Notes: a model not told the origin generated them from the letters alone. Numbered from the stretch's first letter, positions 50,685 through 60,454 are shown. The stretch is DNA of 64,000 nucleotides from Blastomonas natatoria (GCF_003201955.1 NZ_QJJM01000004.1:244733-308732), one strand, 5' to 3'. Translations and numbers: made by a program.

Positions 50685-52870
50685 CCGTGCATTTCAAACA
50701 GGACCAACCCGCCACCGACAACCGCCTCGATACGATGGCACAGGGGGTCATCGGCAAGCCCTTGCCCCGCATCGAAGGCCTGGCAAAGGTTACCGGCACT
50801 GCGCCCTATGCGGCGGAATATGTCTGCGAAAACTGCGCCGAGGGCGTTCTGGTCACCGCAACGATCACCCGCGGCACCGTGGTCCGCGTCGACATCGATG
50901 GGGCAATGCGCATGCCGGGTGTCGTGGCGGTGATCGAGGATGATCGGTTGATCGCCCGCCCTGCCCAGGGCACCGCCAACGAGGCGCCAAAGCAGCAGCC
51001 GCGCACCGTCTGCTACTGGGGCCAGCCGATTGCGCTCGTGGTTGCCGAGACATTCGAGCAGGCACGCGATGCTGCGAGGCGCATTGCGGTTGAATATCGC
51101 GACGATGGCGACGTTGCGGTGACACCCGCAGAGGTCGCAGCAGAAGAGCAGGAGGACGAAACCGTCCGCGAAGGCAATCTCGACAAGGCCATGGCCGATG
51201 CGGCTTTTGCAGTCGATGCAACCTATACCACCCAGGGCCATGCGTCCGCAGCGATGGAGCCCCATGCCGCAATGGCGCAATGGGACGGGCGGACGCTGAC
51301 AGTGCACGCATCGCTGCAGATGCTGAATTACAATATCTGCGAACTCGCCGATGCGATCGGGATTGGCGCGGAGAACATTCGCCTGATATCCAGGTTCGTC
51401 GGCGGCGGTTTCGGTTCAAAGCTCGGGATCAGTGAAGAGGTCGTCGCAGCATCGCTCGCTGCCATGCAGCTGCAGCGGCCGGTACGCGTGGTCATGTCGC
51501 GTCAGCAGGTGTTCCAGGGGATCATGCGTCGGTCGGAGACGACCCAGCGCCTGCGCCTCGCGGCCAATTCGGACGGCGCTCTCACCGGCTTCGGGCACGA
51601 GGCCCTGGTGTCCAATCTCCCCGGCGAGGAGTTCGCCGAACCGGTGCTGCAATCTTCGCACTTTCTCTATCCCGGCGAAAATCGCGAGCTGGTGCTCAAG
51701 CTGGCGCGGATCCACCGGATGACCGCAGGTTCGGTCCGCGCGCCGGGCGAAGCAGTGGGCATGCCAGCCCTCGAGGCGGCGATGGACATACTGGCCGAGA
51801 AAGCCGGGATCGACCCGGTCGAGCTGCGGCTGCGCAATATTCCCGATAAGGATCCCGAACGCGGCCTGCCCTTTTCATCGCACAAGCTGGCCGAATGTCT
51901 GCGCCAGGGCGCCGAAGCCTTTGGCTGGGATCATGGGTCGCGCCTTGCCCGCCAGCGGCGCGAGGGCGAGTGGTGGATTGGCACCGGCATGGCGAGCGCT
52001 GCGCGCGTCCACAATGTCGCCGAGGCCAAGGCGCGCGTGACCTTGAAAGCAGATGGCACCGCAGTCGTCGAAACCGACATGACCGATATCGGCACCGGCA
52101 CCTATACCGTCGTCGCGCAGATTGTCGGCGAGATGCTGGGCCTCCGCCCGGAACGCATCCTGGTCGATCTGGGCGACACCCGCCATCCGCGCGGCCCCGG
52201 ATCGGGCGGCAGCTGGGGCGCCGCTTCGATCGGATCGGCGGTCTATGTCGCCTGCATGGCGATCCGCGAGAAGCTTGCGGCGCAGCTGGGAACAGACGAG
52301 AGCCAGTTGCGGCTCTCCGACGGCAAGGCTGGCGATGGACAGACACTCGTTGAGCTGCTGGACGGCAGCGACATTGCGCAGACCGGGCATTACGAGCCGG
52401 GCAGGATCAAGGATGATTTTGCGGCATCGGGCTTTGGAGCATTTTTCGCTCAGGTTCGGGTCAATCACTATACGGGCGAGACCCGGGTCGACCGCATGCT
52501 GGGCGCTTTCGGATTCGGGCGGGTTCTCAACGCCAAGACCGCACGATCGCAATGCCTCGGCGGAATTACCTGGAGCATCGGCATGGCCCTGACCGAAGCG
52601 CTTGAGTTCGATCCGCGCGACGGCCATCTCGTCAACCGCGACCTCGCCGAATATCATGTGCCCGTGCACCGCGACGTCCCCGACCTCGACGTCATCCTGA
52701 TAGAAGAGCGCGATCCCGCAGCCAGCTTCATCCAGGCCAAGGGCATCGGAGAACTGGGCATGTGCGGTGGCGCAGCTTCGATTGCCAATGCGATCTACAA
52801 TGCCTGTGGCGCGCGAATTTTCGACTATCCTATGACACCCGCCCGCGTACTGGCAGCAATGCCGGACTGA
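50681..52870 (+). CDS. Molybdopterin-binding subunit of the aldehyde-oxidoreductase-like enzyme (PaoC-like)
   Basis: 729 aa, start overlapping the FAD subunit (ATGA). 'IGKPLPRIEGLAKVTGTAPYAAEY' opens the xanthine-dehydrogenase-type large subunit. 'FVGGGFGSKLG', 'GSVRAPGEAVGMPALEAAMD' and 'KGIGELGMCGGAASIANAIY' (catalytic Glu) are present. The PaoABC class oxidises aromatic and other aldehydes and uses molybdopterin cytosine dinucleotide. No dedicated XdhC or MocA is next to it, so it may share those at 13-14.7 kb. Confidence 0.9.
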   Translation: MTVHFKQDQPATDNRLDTMAQGVIGKPLPRIEGLAKVTGTAPYAAEYVCENCAEGVLVTATITRGTVVRVDIDGAMRMPGVVAVIEDDRLIARPAQGTANEAPKQQPRTVCYWGQPIALVVAETFEQARDAARRIAVEYRDDGDVAVTPAEVAAEEQEDETVREGNLDKAMADAAFAVDATYTTQGHASAAMEPHAAMAQWDGRTLTVHASLQMLNYNICELADAIGIGAENIRLISRFVGGGFGSKLGISEEVVAASLAAMQLQRPVRVVMSRQQVFQGIMRRSETTQRLRLAANSDGALTGFGHEALVSNLPGEEFAEPVLQSSHFLYPGENRELVLKLARIHRMTAGSVRAPGEAVGMPALEAAMDILAEKAGIDPVELRLRNIPDKDPERGLPFSSHKLAECLRQGAEAFGWDHGSRLARQRREGEWWIGTGMASAARVHNVAEAKARVTLKADGTAVVETDMTDIGTGTYTVVAQIVGEMLGLRPERILVDLGDTRHPRGPGSGGSWGAASIGSAVYVACMAIREKLAAQLGTDESQLRLSDGKAGDGQTLVELLDGSDIAQTGHYEPGRIKDDFAASGFGAFFAQVRVNHYTGETRVDRMLGAFGFGRVLNAKTARSQCLGGITWSIGMALTEALEFDPRDGHLVNRDLAEYHVPVHRDVPDLDVILIEERDPAASFIQAKGIGELGMCGGAASIANAIYNACGARIFDYPMTPARVLAAMPD

Positions 52871-52970
52871 TCGCGGCAAAAGTCGACGGCGTCACGCGCA
52901 CGCATTTGCACAAGGCGGCTGCAATGGGCTAGACCGCCGATACCGTCCCTCAGCGAGACCTGTCAAAACC

Positions 52971-55900
52971 ATGAAGAACCGCACCATGCCTCGCTCTGGC
53001 GGATTGGCGAACAGATGGGCCATTGCCGGGTTGGTTGCCGGGATCGGCTTTTTCCTGCTCAGCGCGGGGATCGCCTATCTCAATATCGCCAACATGCGCG
53101 CCAGCGACAAGGCAATCCGCAACACGCATCTGGTGCTCAATGCGCTCGATGACCTGCTTGGCGCAGCGCTGGACGCAGAGACCGGACAGCGCGGATATCT
53201 GCTTACGGGGCGGGACGCCTATCTGGAGCCCTATATCGAAGGGACGGCGATCGCTCGCGCCAAGCTGGCGGGGCTCCAGAGCACGATGCAGGGCGATGAC
53301 GTCCAGTCGGACAATCTCGAGCTCTTGGCGCGCAATGTCGACCAGAAGCTGCGCGAGCTCGACCGAACGATCCAGCTGCGCCGCAATGTCGGCTTTCAGC
53401 AGGCACTGGCCGCGCTCGATTCAGATCGCGGCAAGATGGCCATGGACGCGATCAGGGCCCAGATCGCCAGCATGGCGCGCGAAGAATTGCGCAAGCGCCA
53501 GGTCCATATCGCAGAAATGGCTGCGGCCTCGAACACTGCAGTGGTCAGCGCTGCCGTGACCAGCCTCAGTGGCATTGCGCTCACCATCGTCATCTTCCTG
53601 CTGATGATCCGCGGCATGCGTCAGCGTGAGCGGCAGCAATGGCTGCAACAGGCGCAGGTCGAGCTGTCCACCGCCATGATGGGCGACAAGTCGGTCGCGG
53701 ATCTCGCCGATGCGATTCTCGCCTTTTTTGCCGAACGGACCGGCAGTCGCGCAGGTGTGCTGTTCAAGGGCGAAGGCGGAAGCTTCAACCGCGCCAGCAC
53801 GCTGGGCGTACCGCAGGCTGCCGATGTGCCTTTGTCCTTCGGGTTGAACGAGGGCCTGCTGGGCAAGGCTGCGGTCGATGGTCAGCTGATGGTGCTCAAT
53901 GATGTGCCGCAGGGATATCTGACGATCGGTTCGGCGCTGGGCAGCGATGCCCCCCGCCATCTGGTAATCGCGCCGGCCAAGGCCGACAATATGGTAAACG
54001 GCATCATCGAGCTCGGCTTTTTCGAGCCGGTCGACGATCTGGTCATCGAACTGCTCGAGCAATCGGGCAGCGCGATCGGCATTGCGCTCAGGTCTGCCCG
54101 CTTCCGCACCCGGCTGCAGGACGCGCTGGAAGAGACGCAGCGCCAGGCGGGCGAGCTTCAGGCGCAGAGCGAGGAGCTTCGCGTTTCCAACGAGGAACTG
54201 GAAGAACAGGGCGCAGCACTGAGGGAAAGCCAGGCCCGGCTGGAGCTGCAGCAGGTCGAACTGGAACAGACCAACAGTCAGCTCGAGGAACAGGCCCAGG
54301 CACTGGAAGCGCAGCGCGACGATCTGGAACGCGCATCGGCTGCGCTCGAGCTCAAGGCACGCGAACTTGAACAGGCAAGCCAGTACAAGTCCGATTTTCT
54401 CGCCAACATGAGCCATGAGCTGCGCACCCCGCTCAACTCGCTGCTGATCCTCTCGAAGCTGCTCGCCGACAATCCAGACGAGAGACTGTCCGAAGAGCAG
54501 GTCAAGTTTGCGCGCACCATCCATTCCGCCGGCAACGACCTGCTGGTCCTGATCAACGACATTCTCGACCTTTCGAAGATCGAGGCGGGACATGTCGAGA
54601 TACAGGCGGCGCCGGTGCTGACACAGCGTCTGGCTGGCGACCTGCAGAAGATGTTTCAGCCGATTGCCGACGAACGGGGCCTCGCGCTGGACATCACCAT
54701 CGGGGCCGAATGTCCGGCCACCATCACCAGCGATCGGCAGAGGCTCGAACAGGTCATCAAGAACCTGATGTCGAATGCACTCAAGTTCACCGAGCGCGGG
54801 AGCGTCAGCGTCAGCCTCAGCCTTTCTCCGCAGGGTGAAGACCGTCTGGCGATCACGGTCGCCGATACCGGCATCGGGATTGCCCAGGAACAGCAGGACA
54901 GCATCTTCGAGGCCTTCCAGCAGGCCGATGGCACCATCAGCCGCCGATATGGCGGAACGGGCCTTGGCCTCTCGATCTCGCGCGAACTGGCACGACTGCT
55001 GGGTGGCACGATCAGCCTGGACAGCACTGTCGGCAAGGGCAGCCGCTTCACGCTCACCATCCCGACCGACTATGATCCGGCCATCGTCCCTGCCCGCCAG
55101 CCCTCCAGACCCGTTGCCGAAGAGGCACCGGCGCAACCGTCGCTGCCCGCCAGCATGACCAGGCGGCCCGCCGCCCCGCGTGTCGCCGAAGACGATCGCA
55201 ATGCGCTGGCCGATGGCAAGCAGCTGCTGCTGGTGATCGAGGACGACGCCAGCTTTGCTGAGATTGTCTGCGATCTCTCGCGCGAGATGGGCTTCCAATG
55301 CATCGTCGCGAGCACGGCACAGGACGCGATCACGCTCGCCTGCGAATATCGACCCCATGCCATCGTTCTTGATATCGGCCTGCCCGACCAGTCGGGCCTC
55401 ACGGTGCTCGACCAGCTCAAGCACAAGGACGAGACCCGGCATATCCCTATCCATGTGATCTCGGGCGCGGATCAGAGCCAGACGGCCATGGCGCTGGGCG
55501 CAATCGGCTTTCTGGGCAAGCCGGCCCGACGCGACGAGCTGGCCGACGCGCTGAGCACGCTCCAGGCCAAGCTCGCCTCGCGCATGCGGCGGGTGCTGAT
55601 CGTCGAGGACGATGCCGTGCAGCGCGACGCGGTCGGGCAGTTGCTGAAATCGCAGGATGTGGAGACGGTCGGCGTCGGCACTGCGGCCGAATGCCTCGAA
55701 CGGCTGCGCACCGAGTCTTTCGATTGCATGGTTCTGGACCTCTCGCTCCCCGATGCCTCGGGCTTCACACTGCTGGAGGAACTGAGCGCCGACGGCGATC
55801 AGGCGTTTCCGCCGGTCATCGTCTATACCGGCAGGGACCTGACCGCCGATCAGGAACAGCGGCTTCGGCGCTATTCGAGCTCGATCATCATCAAGGGCGC

Positions 55901-56405
55901 AAAATCGCCGGAGCGCCTGCTCGACGAGGTTTCGCTGTTCCTGCATCAGGTGGTTGCCGAACTGCCGCCAGAGCAGCGCAAGATGATCGAGAAGGCGAGG
56001 CATCGTGATGCCGCCCTCGAAGGACGGCGCATCCTCATCGTCGAAGATGATGTCCGCAATGTCTATTCGCTCACCAGCGTGCTCGAGCCGCGCGGTGTCA
56101 TCACCCAGATCGCACGCAACGGACAGGATGCGCTCGATGCGCTGGAGGCCGCCAGCAAGGGTGAAGGCAAGACCATCGATCTGGTGTTGATGGACGTGAT
56201 GATGCCGGTCATGGACGGGCTTACGGCGGCACGGTCGATCCGCAGCAATTCCGAATGGAGCCGCCTGCCTATCATCATGCTGACAGCCAAGGCGATGCCC
56301 GATGACCAGCAGAGCTGCCTTGATGCCGGCGCCAACGATTACATGGCCAAGCCGATCGACGTCGACAAGCTGCTGTCGCTGATCCGGGTCTGGATGCCGC
56401 GCTGA
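52971..56405 (+). CDS. CHASE3-GAF hybrid histidine kinase with three receiver domains
   Basis: 1144 aa. Order: transmembrane helix (about 15-38), CHASE3 sensor domain in the periplasm (about 40-185), second helix (about 190-215), GAF (about 240-380), a long coiled coil (about 380-470), HisKA with 'NMSHELRTPLN' (His482) and a HATPase ('NLMSNALKFTERG', 'YGGTGLGLSISREL'). Three receivers follow: 'LLLVIEDDASF...LDIGLPDQSG', 'VLIVEDDAVQ...LDLSLPDASG' and 'ILIVEDDVRN...MDVMMPVMDG'. It is coupled (TGATG) to cheR. The signal is unknown; CHASE3 sensors often respond to cell-envelope or extracellular cues. Confidence 0.92.
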   Translation: MKNRTMPRSGGLANRWAIAGLVAGIGFFLLSAGIAYLNIANMRASDKAIRNTHLVLNALDDLLGAALDAETGQRGYLLTGRDAYLEPYIEGTAIARAKLAGLQSTMQGDDVQSDNLELLARNVDQKLRELDRTIQLRRNVGFQQALAALDSDRGKMAMDAIRAQIASMAREELRKRQVHIAEMAAASNTAVVSAAVTSLSGIALTIVIFLLMIRGMRQRERQQWLQQAQVELSTAMMGDKSVADLADAILAFFAERTGSRAGVLFKGEGGSFNRASTLGVPQAADVPLSFGLNEGLLGKAAVDGQLMVLNDVPQGYLTIGSALGSDAPRHLVIAPAKADNMVNGIIELGFFEPVDDLVIELLEQSGSAIGIALRSARFRTRLQDALEETQRQAGELQAQSEELRVSNEELEEQGAALRESQARLELQQVELEQTNSQLEEQAQALEAQRDDLERASAALELKARELEQASQYKSDFLANMSHELRTPLNSLLILSKLLADNPDERLSEEQVKFARTIHSAGNDLLVLINDILDLSKIEAGHVEIQAAPVLTQRLAGDLQKMFQPIADERGLALDITIGAECPATITSDRQRLEQVIKNLMSNALKFTERGSVSVSLSLSPQGEDRLAITVADTGIGIAQEQQDSIFEAFQQADGTISRRYGGTGLGLSISRELARLLGGTISLDSTVGKGSRFTLTIPTDYDPAIVPARQPSRPVAEEAPAQPSLPASMTRRPAAPRVAEDDRNALADGKQLLLVIEDDASFAEIVCDLSREMGFQCIVASTAQDAITLACEYRPHAIVLDIGLPDQSGLTVLDQLKHKDETRHIPIHVISGADQSQTAMALGAIGFLGKPARRDELADALSTLQAKLASRMRRVLIVEDDAVQRDAVGQLLKSQDVETVGVGTAAECLERLRTESFDCMVLDLSLPDASGFTLLEELSADGDQAFPPVIVYTGRDLTADQEQRLRRYSSSIIIKGAKSPERLLDEVSLFLHQVVAELPPEQRKMIEKARHRDAALEGRRILIVEDDVRNVYSLTSVLEPRGVITQIARNGQDALDALEAASKGEGKTIDLVLMDVMMPVMDGLTAARSIRSNSEWSRLPIIMLTAKAMPDDQQSCLDAGANDYMAKPIDVDKLLSLIRVWMPR

Positions 56406-57229
56406 TGACCGACGCCATCGAAGACATCGAGATCGAGCTGCTGCTCGAGGCGGTGTATCAGCACTACCATTATGACTTTCGCGATTATGCGCGAGCCTCG
56501 CTCAAGCGCCGGCTGCTCCATGCGCGCAAGCAGCTCGGTTATGACAGTATCTCCGCGCTGCAGGCCGATGTGCTGCACGATCGCACCATGCTGCCGCGAC
56601 TGCTGAACTTCCTCACCGTCCAGGTCAGCGAAATGTTTCGCGACCCTTCCTATTTCCGCGCGCTCCGCGAGAAGGTGATCCCGCATCTGCGCACCTATGC
56701 CTCGCTCAAGGTCTGGGTCGCCGGGTGCAGCAATGGCGAAGAGCTGTATTCGCTCTCCATCCTGTTCCGCGAGGAAGGGCTGGCGCACATGACCCTGTTC
56801 TACGCCACCGACATAAACCCCCAGGCGCTCAAGGCGGCGGAAACGGGTGTCTATTCGCTCGACCAGATCCGGCTGTTCACCGAGAACCATCAGAAATCCG
56901 GGGGGCTGACCTCGCTGTCGGATTATTACACCGCCGATTATGGCCGCGCGGTATTCGACAAGTCGCTGCGCAATCAGGTGGTGTTTTCGGACCATAGCCT
57001 CGTGACCGACGCGGTTTTCGGCGAAATGCACCTCATCTCGTGCCGCAACGTGCTGATCTATTTCAACCGCGACCTGCAGAACCGGGCGGTCGGACTGTTC
57101 CGCGATTCGCTCGCCCGGCGTGGATTTCTGGGGCTTGGCTCGAAAGAGAGCCTGCGCTTCACCCAGCATGCCGATGCCTTCGAGGAATTTGTGCCCAGCG
57201 AGAAAATCTACCAGAGGGCGCTGGGATGA
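56405..57229 (+). CDS. cheR: CheR-type methyltransferase in a non-chemotaxis operon
   Basis: 274 aa. The SAM-binding motif 'VWVAGCSNGEELYSLSI' and 'DINPQALKAAETGVYS...' identify CheR; the N-terminal helical domain precedes it. There is no chemoreceptor, CheA or CheW gene nearby, so it probably methylates a glutamate in the hybrid kinase (for instance in its coiled coil) or another partner. Start and stop overlap the neighbouring genes. Confidence 0.9.
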   Translation: MTDAIEDIEIELLLEAVYQHYHYDFRDYARASLKRRLLHARKQLGYDSISALQADVLHDRTMLPRLLNFLTVQVSEMFRDPSYFRALREKVIPHLRTYASLKVWVAGCSNGEELYSLSILFREEGLAHMTLFYATDINPQALKAAETGVYSLDQIRLFTENHQKSGGLTSLSDYYTADYGRAVFDKSLRNQVVFSDHSLVTDAVFGEMHLISCRNVLIYFNRDLQNRAVGLFRDSLARRGFLGLGSKESLRFTQHADAFEEFVPSEKIYQRALG

Positions 57230-57792
57230 CCGGCAGGGCGATCGTCATCGGCGCATCAGCCGGCGGTGTGCAGGCGCTTTCGCGTATCCTGCCCGCCCTG
57301 CCCGCCGATTTTGCCGTACCGGTGCTGGTGGTGGCGCATATCCCGCCACGCAAGGAGAACGCTCTGGTTCAGTTGTTCGCAGCAAAATGTGCCCTGCGGG
57401 TCAAGGAAGCCGAGGACAAGGAAATGCTGGCGGGTGGGACGGTCTATTTCGCGCCATCCGATTATCACCTGATGGTCGAACCTGGCGGATCGGTCGCGCT
57501 CTCGTCGGAAGAGCCGGTCAATCATTCCCGTCCTGCCATCGACGTGCTGTTCGAGACGGCGGCGGATGCGTTCGGCCCGAATCTGGCAGGCGTGGTCCTG
57601 ACCGGCGCCAATCATGATGGCGCCAGAGGGCTGAAAGCGATAGGGGATGCGGGCGGCATCGCCATGGTCGAGGATCCCGATACGGCAGAAGTCGGCACCA
57701 TGCCCGCTGCCGCGCTGGCCGCCTGCCCTGCGGCCAGGCCCATGAGTTTCGAGCAGATCATCCACCAATTGCAAGGCTGGGCCATTTCATGA
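57226..57792 (+). CDS. cheB: CheB-type methylesterase domain protein (no receiver)
   Basis: 188 aa from the ATG at 57226 (ATGA overlap with cheR). Catalytic triad segments: Ser in 'IVIGASAGGVQAL', His in 'VAHIPPRKENAL', Asp in 'GVVLTGANHDGARGL'. It lacks the N-terminal receiver of chemotaxis CheB, so its activity may be set by the companion response-regulator proteins instead. It should reverse the CheR modification. Confidence 0.9.
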   Translation: MTGRAIVIGASAGGVQALSRILPALPADFAVPVLVVAHIPPRKENALVQLFAAKCALRVKEAEDKEMLAGGTVYFAPSDYHLMVEPGGSVALSSEEPVNHSRPAIDVLFETAADAFGPNLAGVVLTGANHDGARGLKAIGDAGGIAMVEDPDTAEVGTMPAAALAACPAARPMSFEQIIHQLQGWAIS

Positions 57793-58937
57793 CGGCTGCG
57801 GACGAACCGATCAAATTCCTGCTGGTCGATGATCTTGAGGAGAATCTGATCGCGCTGGAGGCGCTGCTGCAACGCGATGGGCTGGTCTGTCACAGCGCGC
57901 GCAGCGGCGAAGAGGCGCTCGAACTGTTGCTGGTCCATGACTATGCACTGGCGCTGCTCGACGTGCAGATGCCGGGCATGGACGGGTTCGAGCTGGCAGA
58001 GCTGATGCGCGGCAGCGCCCGGTCCAGTCATGTGCCGATCATCTTCGTGACCGCCGGGACCGGCGACACGGCGCGGCGCTTTCGCGGCTATGAAGCGGGC
58101 GCAGTCGACTTCATCCAGAAGCCTATCGAGGCCGATATCCTGCGGTCCAAGGCCAACGTATTCTTCGATCTCCACCAGCAGCGGCAGCAGATCGCGGCGC
58201 AGCGTGACAGCCTGGCCGAAATGAGCGCTCAACTGCAGGCGGCTGACGCGCAGAAGAACCGGTTCCTCGCCGTGCTTGCGCATGAACTGCGCAACCCCAT
58301 CATGGCGCTGGTTGCAGGGCTCCGGCTTCTGGAACGCCGCGAAGGTACCGATGCGGTGGTAGAGATCCGCAGCGCCATGAACCGCAGTCTCAGCCACATG
58401 ACCCGTCTCGTCGAGGACTTGCTCGACATATCCCGGATCGAGCAGGGCAAGATTTCTCTGCGGCTCGACGATCTGGTGCTGCAGGACGTGATCGGCTTTG
58501 CCATCGAGACGGTGCAGCCGTCGATCGAGGCTGGCGGACACAGCCTGCATCTCGATATGCCCGCCAGCCCGGTGCAGATGAAGGGCGACGATGCCCGGGT
58601 CACGCAGATCATCGGCAATCTGGTCAGCAACGCTGCGCGTTACACGCCCGACGGTGGCACCATCCAGGTCACACTGCGCGTCGAGCAAGGGGCCGCGCTG
58701 ATCGAGGTTATCGACAACGGGCACGGGATCGCCCCCGAGCAGCAGGGCCGCATCTTCGATATCTTTGCGCAGGTCGCGGCCGACGGCAGGATGAACCGGG
58801 ATGGCCTTGGCATCGGGCTGGCTCTGGTCAAGCAGCTGGTCGAGCTGCACCGTGGGCGGATCACCCTGAAACACAGCGCACCGGGCCAGGGCAGCACGTT
58901 CGAGATCTGCCTGCCGCTTGCGCACACATCGCACTGA
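57789..58937 (+). CDS. Response-regulator/histidine-kinase fusion (receiver-HisKA-HATPase)
   Basis: 382 aa, ATGA overlap with cheB. The N-terminal receiver ('FLLVDDLEENLIALEALL', phospho-Asp in 'ALLDVQMPGMDG') is followed by HisKA 'VLAHELRNPIMAL' and a HATPase ('NLVSNAARYTPDGG', 'GLGIGLALVKQLVELH'). It is cytoplasmic, with no membrane helices. It likely takes phosphate from the hybrid kinase upstream and passes it on. No DNA-binding output protein is present in the operon. Confidence 0.9.
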   Translation: MTAADEPIKFLLVDDLEENLIALEALLQRDGLVCHSARSGEEALELLLVHDYALALLDVQMPGMDGFELAELMRGSARSSHVPIIFVTAGTGDTARRFRGYEAGAVDFIQKPIEADILRSKANVFFDLHQQRQQIAAQRDSLAEMSAQLQAADAQKNRFLAVLAHELRNPIMALVAGLRLLERREGTDAVVEIRSAMNRSLSHMTRLVEDLLDISRIEQGKISLRLDDLVLQDVIGFAIETVQPSIEAGGHSLHLDMPASPVQMKGDDARVTQIIGNLVSNAARYTPDGGTIQVTLRVEQGAALIEVIDNGHGIAPEQQGRIFDIFAQVAADGRMNRDGLGIGLALVKQLVELHRGRITLKHSAPGQGSTFEICLPLAHTSH

Positions 58938-59036
58938 ACCTGCTCGCGTAGGCCGGGCTTCGTCCATTTCTCAAAATGCCTGCTGCGGAACCAAAATCGC
59001 GCCGTGCGGTAGAAGGGGGAACGAAGGAGAACCGCA

Positions 59037-59276
59037 ATGATCAAGAATATCATCGGAGCCGTTATCGGCGCCAAGCTGGCCGGCAGGACGCCCAGGGCCG
59101 ACAGCGCGGCAGGTGCAACGACCGGCGCGATTGCCGCTTCGGCTATTCCGTTCATCATTTCCCGTCTCAGCCTTCCTTCCCTGATCGCCATTGGTGCCGG
59201 CGGCTACTTGCTGAAGCGTCACCATGAAAAGCAGGAAGCTGCGAGGAACACGCTTGCGGGACGCACGGCCGCGTAA
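59037..59276 (+). CDS. Small hydrophobic protein of unknown function
   Basis: 79 aa; AAGGAG precedes the ATG. 'MIKNIIGAVIGAKLAGR' plus a central hydrophobic helix ('IAASAIPFIISRLSLPSLIAIGAGGYLL') and a basic tail suggest a membrane-associated stress protein. A GGAAC 43 bp upstream resembles the -35 of general-stress sigma EcfG, but the -10 does not match well. No named family. Confidence 0.7.
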   Translation: MIKNIIGAVIGAKLAGRTPRADSAAGATTGAIAASAIPFIISRLSLPSLIAIGAGGYLLKRHHEKQEAARNTLAGRTAA

Positions 59277-59294
59277 GCCAGGCGCTCCCCTGGC
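59277..59294 (+). terminator. Hairpin after the small hydrophobic protein gene
   Basis: Stem GCCAGG-CGCTCC-CCTGGC directly at the stop codon, without a U-run. Terminator-like structure. Confidence 0.45.
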
Positions 59295-59515
59295 CTGACG
59301 CCAGCGCAAGATTCCACCGACACATCCTTGAAAAGGCAGCGGCCTAGCCCCGCTGTCTTTTCTTCTGGCGTCGGGATGCCGAGCCTCAGCGGATTCCCGC
59401 TACGCAACGTGCGGGGGGAACGTGATCAGTGCCTGTCGTGCAACGAGAGACCGTCCTGTTCTGGCCAAGCAGAAAGACGCCCTGAGGTTGACCTTGTTGC
59501 TCACCACTGCGGTGG

Positions 59516-59896
59516 TTGCCGCTGTCGCCACCACCATCATTTTTCGATCGCACAGCCGGCGTTCAACTCGGTGGTGTTCGGGTTCGTGCATGCGCTGCTG
59601 CCGAAGCGCATGGCGTGGCCGCTGCCGAGCCTTCGCCGCTGGTTGCGCTACTTGATCTGGGCCTTGCCGACCCCGGCGGATTAGAGATCGTGCCCGAGCT
59701 TGCAGCCCATGGGCGGGCGGTCTTCGTGCTCATTGCGCGCGATGCTACCGATGTCTGGGGACCAGCGCATCGCCAGGATCTGGACTATCTCCGCGTCGCG
59801 GTCCGGGCCTTGCGCCGAAAACTGGAACGCGACCCTGCGCACCCGAAGCTGATCATCAACGAGCCCGGGATCGGCTATCGCATCGCCGTGAGTTGA
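59516..59896 (+). pseudogene. Remnant of a KdpE-type response regulator
   Basis: The frame reads a receiver fragment ('LVALLDLGLADPGGLEIVPELAAHGRAVFVLIARD') joined directly to the end of an OmpR/KdpE winged helix ('VWGPAHRQDLDYLRVAVRALRRKL' through 'IINEPGIGYRIAV'). The N-terminus of the receiver and roughly 80 residues between the two parts are missing, and no kdpFABCD genes are present. It is a decayed copy. It lies at the boundary with the AT-rich lasso region and may mark an old recombination point. Confidence 0.7.
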
Positions 59897-60166
59897 CCGG
59901 ACGCTGGCCGCGCTGGATGGATAGCGGTGACTGCCTCACGTCGACTCGGTCCTGCCGTCAAGCGACAATCCTACGCAGTCCTTTGGCACACGACCCATCT
60001 TGCGAAGATGGAGATTCCTGATATCTAAATTGCGGCAACATTTTCCATTCAGTGATCATCATTTGATTATAATATCTATCGGTTCTCACTGCGACGATCC
60101 AAATTATATTCTCAAATGATTGTTTAATCATGTTGAACAATTGGAATTCATCCCTTTCAAGTTGAG
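59897..60166. other. AT-rich leader region of the lasso cluster
   Basis: About 270 bp of strikingly AT-rich DNA against a GC-rich background. It includes TATAAT at 60068-60073 upstream of the RRE gene. A 60-codon frame on the minus strand shows no family features and was not accepted. Confidence 0.5.
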
Positions 60167-60454
60167 ATGAGATTTATGATTGACACATCGAGCACCGTAT
60201 CCATCAGATCAGGCCTTATATTTTCAGAGATGGACGGCGATTTCATCATGCTCGATGTAGCGAGCGGAAAATATTTTCACCTCGATTCCATCGGCTCTGA
60301 AATTTTCCGAGAGTTGGGACAACCCCGCAGTTTCGCTGACTTGTGCGCGGTAATGAATACACGATTCGAATCAGAACCGGGTCAGATCAAAACCGATCTT
60401 CTGGAATTCTTGAATCAAATGGAGGCCAAAGGCCTCGTCGAAGTTTCAAAATAA
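60167..60454 (+). CDS. PqqD-fold RiPP recognition element (lasso peptide B1 protein)
   Basis: 95 aa (an ATG at 60176 is also possible). 'FSEMDGDFIMLDVASGKYFHLDSIGSEIFREL' and 'FLNQMEAKGLVEV' are the PqqD/RRE fold used in lasso biosynthesis to bind the precursor leader and present it to the protease and cyclase. Low GC compared with its neighbours. It is followed by the kinase gene after 108 bp of very AT-rich DNA. The B2 protease normally adjacent is not present here. Confidence 0.87.
   Translation: MRFMIDTSSTVSIRSGLIFSEMDGDFIMLDVASGKYFHLDSIGSEIFRELGQPRSFADLCAVMNTRFESEPGQIKTDLLEFLNQMEAKGLVEVSK

Noticed and set aside
53421..56003. 860-codon open frame on the minus strand
   Set aside because: Antisense to the hybrid histidine kinase, whose domains are unmistakable; no domain in the antisense product.
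58981..59036. EcfG general-stress promoter before the small hydrophobic protein
   Set aside because: GGAAC is present at a fair distance but the -10 (TAGA or GTAG) does not match the GTT-type element, so it was not listed as a promoter.
59958..60140. 60-codon minus-strand frame in the AT-rich leader, considered as a second lasso precursor
   Set aside because: No leader motif (W/Y-x-x-P-x-L), no Thr at -2 and no plausible ring Asp/Glu at position 7-9.
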